Below are positions 32,785 to 41,421 of a DNA stretch of 64,000 nucleotides, one piece after another. Location: the NCBI RefSeq assembly GCF_947487605.1, contig NZ_CANKXK010000003.1:124001-188000 (forward strand). Reading direction: 5' to 3'. Below the pieces are notes generated by a model. That model had not been told where the DNA came from. It did no database searches and worked only from the letters and a program-made list of their open reading frames with translations. The translations under genes and the position numbers were made by a program. Every line of letters starts with the position of its first letter. The stretch's first letter is position 1. Origin of the DNA: an uncultured Algibacter sp. (GTDB lineage Bacteria > Bacteroidota > Bacteroidia > Flavobacteriales > Flavobacteriaceae).

Positions 32785-34956
32785 TTAATCCTTTTTAAGT
32801 GTTACTACTACTTTGGTTCCTATATCTTCTTCGTCTTTAAAATCATCAATAAAAACATCTACTCTATCTTTATACATATTGTTTAGAATAGAAACACGCT
32901 TTTTAATATTTCCTAATCCTTTTGAATTTTGTTTTTGCTGATTTTTAGTCTTTAAAGCTTTCGATTTTTTTCGTCCAATACCATCATCGTTTATAATGAT
33001 ATTAATTTCATTCGGGGTTTTTTGAGTAAAGGATATTTCTAAATGCCCCTTCGTTTTCTTATAACGCAAACCGTGCCAAACAGCATTTTCTATATAGGGT
33101 TGCAATAACATTGGCGGAATTAAAAAGTCTTTTACATTAATTTGTTCATCAACCGTTATGCTATACTCGAACTTATCTTTAAATCTAAAATGTTCAAGTT
33201 TGGTGTATAATTCTATAAGCTCTATTTCCTTTTCAAGTGGAATAAAGTCTTCTTCACTATTTTCTAAAACCGCACGCATTAATAACGAAAAATCGGTTAA
33301 ATATTTATTTGCGGTTCTTTCGTCGTTAGATGCTATAAAACTATTTACAGAGTTTAGTGCATTAAATATAAAATGTGGATTCATTTGGCTTCGCAAACTT
33401 TTTAACGCTAACAAGTTATTTGCCAATCGCTGTTGCTTTATATATTTATACATTAAAAATGCAAGCACTAAAAGCAGTATTAACCCTCCTAATAATGAAT
33501 AAATAATCAGTTTCTGTCGTTTCGTTTGCTCGATAGTGAGTTGGTATTTACTTTCCGATAACTCCCTGTCTCCCTCTAAACTCAATATTCTATTTTGCTT
33601 GCTTACAATATCTTTACTAAATCGAGCTGCTTGCGATATTTCTTGTTCCCTCTTAGAATATAGCTTATCTACTAAGTCAACATAATCTTGATATGCTAAT
33701 AATGCCTTATCAAACTGTCCTGCATCTCGATAAACTTCAGATAGTTTTCTGGTAGCATCTTTTTGAACTATTAGGTCTTCTCTATTATTAGCTTCCTCAA
33801 TACTTTTTTCCAAATAAGGAATGGCATTGACAAAATCTTGTTGCAAAGCATAGGCGTTTCCAATTTTATAATTTTGCTTTTGCTGTGTTAGTGAACTCTT
33901 ATTATCTAGAATAGAATCTTTAGCAATATCATCTAAATCTATTAAAGCTTCTTTTCTCAGTTCAATTTCATCTGAATAATTGCTTTGCTTGTTTTGGAAA
34001 TCGGCGACTTTAATTTTTTCTTCAACAGCTCTTTTCTTATTTTCTTTAGTTGCTAAATCTAAGGATTTGCTAAATAGGCTTTGTGCTTCTTCCTTATCTC
34101 CACTTACATCATAAACGTCTGCAAGTTTCGAATTTAAATCGGTTATTTTTGGTGTTATTAAATGCTTTTGTGCCACTTGTAGCCCATTATTATATGAGCT
34201 AACTGCGCTTTCAAAATCTTTAATTAAGAAATACACATTGCCTAAAGATTCGTATAGCGATACTAAATCATAATTCGATAAATTTTTCTTATTTATGCTT
34301 TTGAAAAGGCTAATGCTTTCTTGATAATTCTTATTCAACTTATAAGCATTAGCTAATTTTAAATTAACGGTTTCCAGTTTTATATTCTGAAGACTAATGC
34401 GATAATTTGTAACAGCCAAATCGTATTGTTTCCAATACATATAAATATCTCCAAGAGTTTCGTAGGCAAGGGCGTTATCTCTTGTTGAATTGCTCTCTCC
34501 TAAAGCATCTGCAACAAACTGAATACTTTTTTGCGCATCTCTTTTAAGGTAAGATTTAGACGAATCGATTAAAGCCTTAAACAAACTTGTATTATTTCTA
34601 AACTTCTTTTTTAATCTAGAAAATGAAACATCCTCTTCACTTGGTTCAACTTTAACAGTAATACTCTCATCACTCTGAATGGTATAATAAACAGTTTCGA
34701 AATCCTTAGATCTAATTATAAGTTCATCGCCTTTTCGAGCTTCAATTTTAAACTTCCCTAAAAAGTCTGTCGTGGTATAATCTCCAGAACTTGTCTCTAC
34801 ATTTACATTTTGAATTGGGTCTCTAGTATCGCTTTCAATAACAGAACCTTTTACTATAAATTTAGGTCTTTCAAAAACATTGTTTTCCTGAACAAACGCC
34901 AAGTTTGCACTTAGAACAAGTAATAAAAAAATAATATACTTTGTAAATAACTTCAC
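32785..34956 (-). CDS. LytS-type sensor histidine kinase with TPR repeats
   Basis: About 723 residues from the GTG at 34956, which gives a good signal sequence ('KLFTKYIIFLLLVLSANLAFVQ'); the ORF track begins 10 codons earlier, also GTG. Order: signal peptide; a carboxypeptidase-regulatory-like beta domain ('FIVKGSVIESDTRDPIQNVNVET...TDFLGKFKIEARKGDEL'); about seven TPR units over residues 140-440; a coiled coil; one membrane helix ('LIIYSLLGGLILLLVLAFLMY'); the His-kinase domain with phospho-acceptor His in 'LRSQMNPHFIFNALNSV'; and an HATPase domain ('PPMLLQPYIENAVWHGLRYKK', 'NDDGIGRKK'). The sensing part should be periplasmic. It pairs with the LytTR regulator downstream. Confidence 0.93.
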   Translation of the reverse strand: MKLFTKYIIFLLLVLSANLAFVQENNVFERPKFIVKGSVIESDTRDPIQNVNVETSSGDYTTTDFLGKFKIEARKGDELIIRSKDFETVYYTIQSDESITVKVEPSEEDVSFSRLKKKFRNNTSLFKALIDSSKSYLKRDAQKSIQFVADALGESNSTRDNALAYETLGDIYMYWKQYDLAVTNYRISLQNIKLETVNLKLANAYKLNKNYQESISLFKSINKKNLSNYDLVSLYESLGNVYFLIKDFESAVSSYNNGLQVAQKHLITPKITDLNSKLADVYDVSGDKEEAQSLFSKSLDLATKENKKRAVEEKIKVADFQNKQSNYSDEIELRKEALIDLDDIAKDSILDNKSSLTQQKQNYKIGNAYALQQDFVNAIPYLEKSIEEANNREDLIVQKDATRKLSEVYRDAGQFDKALLAYQDYVDLVDKLYSKREQEISQAARFSKDIVSKQNRILSLEGDRELSESKYQLTIEQTKRQKLIIYSLLGGLILLLVLAFLMYKYIKQQRLANNLLALKSLRSQMNPHFIFNALNSVNSFIASNDERTANKYLTDFSLLMRAVLENSEEDFIPLEKEIELIELYTKLEHFRFKDKFEYSITVDEQINVKDFLIPPMLLQPYIENAVWHGLRYKKTKGHLEISFTQKTPNEINIIINDDGIGRKKSKALKTKNQQKQNSKGLGNIKKRVSILNNMYKDRVDVFIDDFKDEEDIGTKVVVTLKKD

Positions 34957-35005
34957 CTCTATCTTATATGAGATAAACTTACACACTTTACTTCATATAA
35001 TAAAA

Positions 35006-35070
35006 TGGTGCTTTCGGTAATCTTGCTATTTTCAATATAAAATATCGTTTTCGCGCATTATAAAGCACCA
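35006..35070. repeat. Inverted repeat upstream of the VWA lipoprotein
   Basis: TGGTGCTTT (35006-35014) and AAAGCACCA (35062-35070) are perfect 9-bp arms about 47 bp apart in the gap between the kinase and the VWA gene. Function unknown. Confidence 0.5.
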
Positions 35071-35163
35071 GTCACTAATTTAAAAACCGCTTTCGCTCAT
35101 TCATGGTTTTTTAAAAGAAAAGTTGCTTTTAGTTTTATCGAAAATCAAAAAACGTTAATTATC

Positions 35164-36321
35164 ATGAAAACAAATTTTAAACTCTTGCTTTTAGTAATCG
35201 TATTGGCAAGTATTACTGCATGCAATGCAAAAACCAAAAATAAAGACTTTGCGCTTTATAAAACTGAAAAAAAAGACTCAGAACCAAAAAACCAATGTAT
35301 TAAAGTTGCATTACTATTAGATACCAGCAATAGTATGGATGGACTAATAGACCAAGCAAAAGCACAACTCTGGGATTTAGTAAATGAGTTATCCTATGCT
35401 AAATGCGGAACTAAGAAACCAAACTTAGAAATTGCACTTTACGAATATGGAAATGACAGATTGAATAGTTACGAAGGTTATATAAAACAAGTCTTAGCTT
35501 TTAGTGACGACTTGGATGAAATCTCTAAAGAATTATTTTCATTAACCACAAATGGTGGTGAAGAATACTGTGGTCAAGTAATTAAAACTTCTCTAAACCA
35601 ATTAAATTGGGGTACTAATGCTGATGATTTGAAACTTATTTTTATAGCAGGAAACGAACCTTTTACTCAAGGCAAAGTCAATTATAAAAACGTTGCTATA
35701 AATGCTAAAGAAAAAGGCATTACCATAAACACTATTTTTTGTGGTAATTACAAACAAGGCATAGTAACTAATTGGAAAGATGGTGCCGACATAACTTATG
35801 GTGATTACATGGCAATAAATCAAAACAATAAAACAGTTCACATAGCTTCACCTTATGATGATGACATATTATTACTAAATCAAAAGCTGAATAAAACCTA
35901 TGTTGCCTATGGACAAAAAGGGAGGCAAAAGACAGAACTTCAAGCAGAACAAGATTCTAACGCTCGTTATTATAGCAAAGCCAATGCTGTTAAAAGGACT
36001 GTAAGTAAGAGTTCTCATTTATATAAAAACAAATCTTGGGATTTAGTAGATGCTATTGAACAGGATGAAGTTGACCTTGAAGATATAGAAGAATCTCAAT
36101 TACCTACCGAACTAAAAGGAAAAACTGAAGTAGAAATTAAAAAGTATGTGACTAAAAAAGGTGAAGAGCGTGTTAACATTCAAAAACAAATACAAGAATT
36201 AAATGCGAAGCGTAAAGAGTATGTTTTGAATCAGAAAAAAAACAACACAAATAATTTAGAAAATGCCATGACAAAAGCCATAAAAGAGCAAGCTAAAAAG
36301 AAAAAATACACTTGGAATTAA
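35164..36321 (+). CDS. von Willebrand factor A domain lipoprotein
   Basis: 385 residues. Lipoprotein signal (MKTNFKLLLLVIVLASITAC). A VWA domain begins at about residue 45 with the metal site 'VALLLDTSNSMDGLIDQAK' (DxSxS), continues with 'EIALYEYGND' and 'LTTNGGEEYCGQVIKTSLNQLNW' (the MIDAS Thr region), and 'LIFIAGNEPFTQ'. The C-terminal third is Lys/Glu-rich, helical and low complexity. Likely a divalent-ion-dependent ligand-binding protein on the cell surface or periplasmic face. The ligand is unknown. It stands alone, with a 78-bp palindrome pair after its stop. Confidence 0.88.
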   Translation: MKTNFKLLLLVIVLASITACNAKTKNKDFALYKTEKKDSEPKNQCIKVALLLDTSNSMDGLIDQAKAQLWDLVNELSYAKCGTKKPNLEIALYEYGNDRLNSYEGYIKQVLAFSDDLDEISKELFSLTTNGGEEYCGQVIKTSLNQLNWGTNADDLKLIFIAGNEPFTQGKVNYKNVAINAKEKGITINTIFCGNYKQGIVTNWKDGADITYGDYMAINQNNKTVHIASPYDDDILLLNQKLNKTYVAYGQKGRQKTELQAEQDSNARYYSKANAVKRTVSKSSHLYKNKSWDLVDAIEQDEVDLEDIEESQLPTELKGKTEVEIKKYVTKKGEERVNIQKQIQELNAKRKEYVLNQKKNNTNNLENAMTKAIKEQAKKKKYTWN

Positions 36322-36334
36322 TCATTTATTAAGC

Positions 36335-36412
36335 CGTCATTCTGAATTTATTTCAGGATTATATAAAAGTTTTTAAAAAATTATAAGAAACTGAAACAAG
36401 TTCAGTTTGACG
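36335..36412. repeat. REPIN-like pair of GTCA palindromes, 78 bp
   Basis: The left member (36336-36360, plus) is CGTCATTCTGAAT...TTTCAGGATT; the right member (36386-36412, minus) reads CGTCAAACTGAACTTGTTTCAGTTTC. The heads are at the outer ends and about 25 bp of AT-rich spacer lies between. It fills the convergent VWA/PorP gap. Because the two ends are inverted, the transcript could fold into one long stem, which may also act as a terminator. Confidence 0.8.
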
Positions 36413-36416
36413 AAGC

Positions 36417-37418
36417 TTAATTAACAGCAGGACATTTACAGTCGTATTGTTTTCTTCTACAGTTAAAGTTATAACCTAACGTTAATTGGTGAAAACCACC
36501 GCTTGTAAATACTACAGAATTAGATTGGTAGGTATAATTATAGGCGAACATAAACTCATTGTAATCTACACCAAGAATTGGAGATAATAATTGAAGCTTT
36601 TGGCTACTCACTCCAGAACCGTCTAAAAACTCGGCGCCATCAAAACTTCTTCTATAAGACAAACCACCCCATATTTTACCGAATTCCATCTCTTTATATG
36701 CCTTAGCATTAATATCTATTGATGACTCTCCTGTGCCATCTTTATACATAAACATTAAGGAAGGCTCATAAGTCCATTCACTTCCTAACTTGCCAAAAAC
36801 ACCGCCCATAGAAACTAAATAACGCCTAAGGTTACTTGTAATTTCTATATCATTATTAATCCCTGAATTTTCTAATAAATTTTTAATTGTGGCGTGGGCA
36901 TAAAAATCTAAATAGTGGTATGAGAATCCTAAATCAATATTTAAGTTTGTTTCGCTTTGTACAATCCCATCAATAATAGGGTCTGGGCCTTCAAACAGGA
37001 AAGAGGTTTCATCTAGCTTATATTGAATAAAACCAACGCTTAATCCAAAAGAAAGCATGTTTAAGTCTACTTCGTTTCTAGAAAACAATAAATGATGTGC
37101 ATAGGTAGCATAAGCCCCTGTTTGTGAATGATACCCATTTTTATCGGCATACAAAATACCTCCTATTGCAGATTGGGTATCACCTATTCTTCCATTAAGA
37201 CTTAAAGTTAATAGTTTAGGTGCTTCGTCGTGACCAAACCATTGCTGGCGTGCTGTTAATCTAACTTTAGAACAGTTAGCAACACCTGCCATAGAAGGGT
37301 GAATGAGGTAATAATTATCGGTTAAATAATCAGTATATATTGGCAACCCCTCTTGGGATATTGCAACATGACCTAATAATAGTCCAATTACAACTACTAA
37401 AATGTTTTTCAATTTCAT
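36417..37418 (-). CDS. PorP/SprF-family type IX secretion protein
   Basis: 333 residues. A signal peptide (ending 'GHVAISQ') and a beta-barrel-like sequence with the family opening 'GLPIYTDYLTDNYYLIHPSMAGVANCSKVRLTARQQWFG', later 'LSFGLSVGFIQYKLDETSF', 'LDLGFSYHYLDFYAHATIKNL'-type strands and a closing 'GGFHQLTLGYNFNC'. PorP/SprF proteins act in the outer membrane with the type IX machinery and help secrete or display adhesins such as SprB in gliding. No gliding or adhesin gene is beside it here, so its cargo is unknown. The last residues ('CRRKQYDCKCPAVN') are Cys-rich, which is unusual. Confidence 0.93.
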   Translation of the reverse strand: MKLKNILVVVIGLLLGHVAISQEGLPIYTDYLTDNYYLIHPSMAGVANCSKVRLTARQQWFGHDEAPKLLTLSLNGRIGDTQSAIGGILYADKNGYHSQTGAYATYAHHLLFSRNEVDLNMLSFGLSVGFIQYKLDETSFLFEGPDPIIDGIVQSETNLNIDLGFSYHYLDFYAHATIKNLLENSGINNDIEITSNLRRYLVSMGGVFGKLGSEWTYEPSLMFMYKDGTGESSIDINAKAYKEMEFGKIWGGLSYRRSFDGAEFLDGSGVSSQKLQLLSPILGVDYNEFMFAYNYTYQSNSVVFTSGGFHQLTLGYNFNCRRKQYDCKCPAVN

Positions 37419-37570
37419 AAATTCTATACCAAGGTAGGTTCAGTTTACTATAAACGTCTTGATTATTAAAAAATTACACTTAATGTATGTAAAAGAAATT
37501 ACTTCAACATAAACACGACCAATACAGGCAATGAAAATCAAATATATGGATATCTAAAGTTTTCTTTTAG

Positions 37571-37578
37571 TATTTTTG
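37571..37578 (+). promoter_or_regulatory. Candidate -7 element (TATTTTTG) of the NifU gene
   Basis: TATTTTTG matches TAnnTTTG, 16 bp before the ATG; no clear -33 box. Confidence 0.4.
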
Positions 37579-37594
37579 CAAAAAAATAGCTAAA

Positions 37595-38497
37595 ATGAGT
37601 GCTTTCAAGGTTAGTATACAAGAAACTTCAAATAATTCAATAATAAAATTTGAGTTAAACAAATTCATTACAAAACATCAAAGTTTTGAATTTAATAATA
37701 TAGATGATGCCAAATCTTCTCCTCTAGCTCAGCAACTATTCTATTTACCTTTTGTTAAAAAAGTTTATATCTCAGGCAATTTTGTTGCAGTAGAACGCTA
37801 TGATATTGTTGAATGGACAGATGTACAAGATGAAGTTGCTCAACAAATAGAGGCTTATTTAAATGATGGTGGCCTTGTAGTTGAAGAAACTGCAGAGTCA
37901 AAAAAAGTACCTGTAACTGTTTATGCAGAAAGTACACCAAATCCAGCGGTCATGAAATTTGTTGCCAACAAAAAAATGGTTACTGCCCTTTTTGAGTTTA
38001 CTTCTATTGATGATGCTAAATTATCTCCTTTAGCAACAGAGCTATTCCATTTCCCCTTTGTAAAAAGTGTTTTTATTGAAGATAATTATGTGTCAATTAC
38101 AAAGTACGACATGTCTGAGTGGCAAGAAATTGTTATAGAACTTCGTGAGTTTATAAGAAAGTTTATTGAAGATGGCAAGGAAATCGTTTTAGCCAATGCT
38201 GTTGAAACACTACAAAAATCTGAAAAACATCAAAATTCGCATTTTGAAAATTTAGATGATACTTCAAAAGAGATTGTAAACATTCTTGAAGAATATGTAA
38301 AACCAGCTGTAGCTAGTGATGGTGGTAATATTCAATTTATTGCTTACGATGCTGATACAAAAAATGTTCGGGTTATGCTTCAAGGTGCTTGTAGTGGATG
38401 CCCATCTTCTACTTTTACCTTAAAAAACGGCATAGAAAACATGCTCAAACAAATGCTACCTGGTAAAGTAGATATGGTTGAAGCAATAAATGGCTAA
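37595..38497 (+). CDS. NifU-like Fe-S scaffold with two N-terminal Nfu domains
   Basis: 300 residues with three domains. Residues of about 1-90 and 105-200 are two related Nfu N-terminal domains ('FEFNNIDDAKSSPLAQQLFYLPFVKKVYISGNFVAVERYD' and 'FEFTSIDDAKLSPLATELFHFPFVKSVFIEDNYVSITKYD'), which makes an internal duplication clear. Residues of about 220-300 are the NifU C-terminal domain with the cluster-binding pair in 'GACSGCPSSTFTLKNGIENML'. This single pair probably assembles a cluster across a dimer and delivers it to apoproteins, which include the biotin synthase in this window among possible clients. Monocistronic. Confidence 0.92.
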   Translation: MSAFKVSIQETSNNSIIKFELNKFITKHQSFEFNNIDDAKSSPLAQQLFYLPFVKKVYISGNFVAVERYDIVEWTDVQDEVAQQIEAYLNDGGLVVEETAESKKVPVTVYAESTPNPAVMKFVANKKMVTALFEFTSIDDAKLSPLATELFHFPFVKSVFIEDNYVSITKYDMSEWQEIVIELREFIRKFIEDGKEIVLANAVETLQKSEKHQNSHFENLDDTSKEIVNILEEYVKPAVASDGGNIQFIAYDADTKNVRVMLQGACSGCPSSTFTLKNGIENMLKQMLPGKVDMVEAING

Positions 38498-38597
38498 TCA
38501 TTTCTCATTATAAAAGTGACTAATTCCACTTGCTTGTGTCTTAAATACAGTCATCTCCATAGGGAGATTTTCAATTATAAATTTAAAATCGTAAAAA

Positions 38598-38798
38598 ATG
38601 GCAGTATTAAAAGTAATCGAGATTTTATCAAACTCAGATAAAAGTTGGGAAGATGCTACTAAAAAAGCAGTAAAACATGCATCAAAAAGTTTAAAAAACA
38701 TCCGTTCTGTATATGTTCAAGATCAAAGTGCTAGTGTAAAAGATGGTGAGGTTACAGAATTTAGAGTAAATCTTAAAATAACATTTGAAGTAGAATAA
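38598..38798 (+). CDS. Dodecin family flavin-binding protein
   Basis: 66 residues, the normal dodecin length. The sequence 'MAVLKVIEILSNSDKSWEDATKKAVKHASKSLKNIRSVYVQDQSASVKDGEVTEFRVNLKITFEVE' has the fixed order of the family with the flavin-stacking Trp in 'DKSWEDAT' and the Gln in 'YVQDQS'. Dodecins form hollow dodecamers that store flavin or coenzyme A. It lies 100 bp after NifU and ends at a terminator. Confidence 0.95.
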   Translation: MAVLKVIEILSNSDKSWEDATKKAVKHASKSLKNIRSVYVQDQSASVKDGEVTEFRVNLKITFEVE

Positions 38799-38823
38799 CT
38801 TTTTTTGCTCCCAAGCATTTAAG

Positions 38824-38850
38824 AGCGTTCATTAATTGAACGCTTTTTTT
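38824..38850 (+). terminator. Terminator of the dodecin gene
   Basis: AGCGTTC attaatt GAACGCT followed by TTTTTT, 25 bp after the stop. Confidence 0.85.
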
Positions 38851-38877
38851 ATGCTATAATTTCGCTAACTTTGGGCT

Positions 38878-40983
38878 ATGAAATACGTATTAATATTCGC
38901 TTTTATTATTCTAATTATGGGCTGTAAGGGTCAGAATTCCGAAACCATGAATCATCAATATACAAATGCCCTAGTTAACGAAACAAGCCCATACCTTTTA
39001 CAACATGCACACAATCCAGTTGATTGGAATGCTTGGAATGAGACTTCTCTAAAACAGGCGAAATCTGAAGACAAGCTAATACTCATTAGTGTTGGATATG
39101 CAGCATGCCATTGGTGCCATGTTATGGAACACGAAAGCTTTGAAGATAGTTTAGTGGCTCAGGTGATGAATAAAAATTTTATTAATATAAAAGTTGATAG
39201 AGAAGAACGCCCAGATGTAGATCAAGTATACATGAATGCCGTACAGCTCATGACTGGTAGCGGTGGTTGGCCTTTAAATGTGATTGCCTTACCAGATGGA
39301 AGACCCGTTTGGGGTGGCACTTATTTTAAGAAAGAACAATGGATTAGCGCCTTAGAGCAGATATCAAAATTATATGCTGAGAAACCTGAAAAGCTGCATG
39401 AATATGCAGACAAGTTAGAAGAAGGTATTAAATCGCTAGACGTTGTTCAATTAAATACCGATGAGCCTATCTTCGAAAAAAACTATATAGATGAAGCTGT
39501 AAAAGAATGGTCTAAACAATTCGATAATCGAGATGGCGGTTTAAATAGAGCTCCTAAGTTTATGATGCCCAATAATTATCATTTTTTATTGCGTTACGCT
39601 TATCAAACTAATGACGAAAAATTACAGGAGTTTGTAAATTTAACACTAACAAAAATGGCATACGGTGGTGTTTTTGACCAAATTGGTGGTGGATTTTCAA
39701 GATACTCTGTAGATACTGTTTGGCATATACCTCATTTTGAAAAAATGCTTTACGATAACGGTCAATTAGTTAGCCTCTATGCAGACGCCTATCTTATTAC
39801 AAAAAACGAATTATATAAAAACATCATTACCGAAACATTAGATTATGTAAAAGAGGAAATGACAACAGAAAATGGTGCATTTTATTCTTCATTAGATGCA
39901 GACAGCAATACTCCAGAAGGAGAACTTGAAGAAGGTGCTTACTATGTTTGGAACAAAGAAGAACTTAAAACACTTATCGGGGGTGACTTTGAATTGTTTT
40001 CAGATTATTACAATATTAATAATTATGGACTTTGGGAACATGGTAATTATGTTCTTATTAGAAAAGATGATGATACTTCAATCATGAAAAAACATGATTT
40101 AACACCTGAAACTTTATCAGAAAAAATAAACACTTGGAAAAACACACTTATAAATGAACGAAATAAAAGAGACAAACCAAGGTTAGATGATAAAACTTTA
40201 ATTTCATGGAATGCTCTAATGCTAAAAGGCTATATAGATGCCTACCGAGTTTTAGGTAATGCCGAATATTTGGCTTCCGCTAAAAAAAATGCCAAATTCA
40301 TTATTAATAATCAGTTAAGAGAAGATGGTGGACTAAACCACAGCTATAAAAATGGTAAAAGTAGCATCAACGGTTATTTAGAAGATTACGCAGCATCAAT
40401 TGATGCTTTTATTACCCTTTACGAGGTTACTTTAAATGAAACTTGGCTAAACACCGCAAGAAATTTAACCAATTATACATTTGATCATTTCTTTGATGAA
40501 ACGAGTAAGATGTTCTTCTTTACATCGAATGAAGATGACCCATTAGTAACAAGAAGTATTGAATATCGCGATAATGTTATTCCAGCGAGCAACTCCATAA
40601 TGGCAAAAAATTTGTTTAAATTATCTCATTATTTTGATAATACTTACTACAACAAAACAGCTATGACCATGCTAAATAATGTAAAACCAGAAATGCAGGA
40701 ATATCCTTCTGGCTATTCAAACTGGTTAGACCTCATGCTAAATTATGCACAGCCTTATTATGAAGTAGCTATAGTTGGTAAAGATGCTAAAGAAAAAATT
40801 GAATCTCTAAACAAAACCTACATACCAAACAAGCTTATTGCTGGAAGTACATCTGAAAATAACATGCCTTTATTAGAAAACAGATTTAACCCCGAAAACA
40901 CACTTATTTATGTTTGTGTAAATAAAGCATGTAAACTTCCAGTTTCTGAAGTTGATAAAGCTGTTAAATTATTAATGGAATGA
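38878..40983 (+). CDS. DUF255 thioredoxin-like lipoprotein (YyaL/SPATA20 family)
   Basis: 701 residues. A lipoprotein signal with 'FIILIMGC' lipobox, followed by a thioredoxin-like domain ('LVNETSPYLLQHAHNPVDWNAWNETSLKQAKSEDKLILISVGYAACHWCHVMEHESF', where the redox-type pair is CHWC) and a large alpha/alpha-barrel region. 'GGWPLNVIALPDGRPVWGGTYF' and 'WHIPHFEKMLYDNGQL' are family signatures. Most bacterial members are cytosolic; the lipid anchor here suggests an envelope role. Activity of the family is not established. It overlaps the next gene by 4 bp. Confidence 0.9.
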   Translation: MKYVLIFAFIILIMGCKGQNSETMNHQYTNALVNETSPYLLQHAHNPVDWNAWNETSLKQAKSEDKLILISVGYAACHWCHVMEHESFEDSLVAQVMNKNFINIKVDREERPDVDQVYMNAVQLMTGSGGWPLNVIALPDGRPVWGGTYFKKEQWISALEQISKLYAEKPEKLHEYADKLEEGIKSLDVVQLNTDEPIFEKNYIDEAVKEWSKQFDNRDGGLNRAPKFMMPNNYHFLLRYAYQTNDEKLQEFVNLTLTKMAYGGVFDQIGGGFSRYSVDTVWHIPHFEKMLYDNGQLVSLYADAYLITKNELYKNIITETLDYVKEEMTTENGAFYSSLDADSNTPEGELEEGAYYVWNKEELKTLIGGDFELFSDYYNINNYGLWEHGNYVLIRKDDDTSIMKKHDLTPETLSEKINTWKNTLINERNKRDKPRLDDKTLISWNALMLKGYIDAYRVLGNAEYLASAKKNAKFIINNQLREDGGLNHSYKNGKSSINGYLEDYAASIDAFITLYEVTLNETWLNTARNLTNYTFDHFFDETSKMFFFTSNEDDPLVTRSIEYRDNVIPASNSIMAKNLFKLSHYFDNTYYNKTAMTMLNNVKPEMQEYPSGYSNWLDLMLNYAQPYYEVAIVGKDAKEKIESLNKTYIPNKLIAGSTSENNMPLLENRFNPENTLIYVCVNKACKLPVSEVDKAVKLLME

Positions 40984-41333
40984 GCTTTATAACCATCTTT
41001 TTAATTGCCCTAGTAGCTGTTGAACATATTTACTTTCTAATTTTAGAAATGTTTCTGTGGACTAAACCAAAAGGCATTAAAGCATTCGGTTTAAAATCTA
41101 AGGAATTTGCCAAAGAAACTAAAGTCTTAGCTGCCAATCAAGGTCTATATAATGGGTTTTTAGCAGCTGGACTTATATTTTCAATTATACAAAAAGATAT
41201 AGAAATGGCTATTTTCTTTCTAATTTGTGTAACTATAGCTGGAATTTATGGGGCTTACTCAACGAAGAAAATTAAACTGTTTTATGTTCAATCTATTCCT
41301 GCGGTTTTAGCATTAATTAGCTGTTATTTTTAA
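40980..41333 (+). CDS. DUF1304 family small membrane protein
   Basis: 117 residues with four hydrophobic segments. Family segments 'IALVAVEHIYFLILEMFLWTKPKGIKAFGL' and 'LAANQGLYNGFLAAGLIFS' are clear. It starts within the stop region of the DUF255 gene (ATGA overlap), so translation is coupled. Function is unknown. Confidence 0.88.
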   Translation: MSFITIFLIALVAVEHIYFLILEMFLWTKPKGIKAFGLKSKEFAKETKVLAANQGLYNGFLAAGLIFSIIQKDIEMAIFFLICVTIAGIYGAYSTKKIKLFYVQSIPAVLALISCYF

Positions 41334-41387
41334 TTAATTCTCAGCATTTTTTAATGTAATCAGTGCAGAAAAACCTTAAATAGTTTT

Positions 41388-41395
41388 TAATTTTG
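41388..41395 (+). promoter_or_regulatory. Candidate -7 element (TAATTTTG) of the mscS gene
   Basis: TAATTTTG matches TAnnTTTG, 26 bp before the ATG; no convincing -33 element. Confidence 0.4.
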
Positions 41396-41421
41396 CAATA
41401 CGAATTAACTTATAAAAAAAT

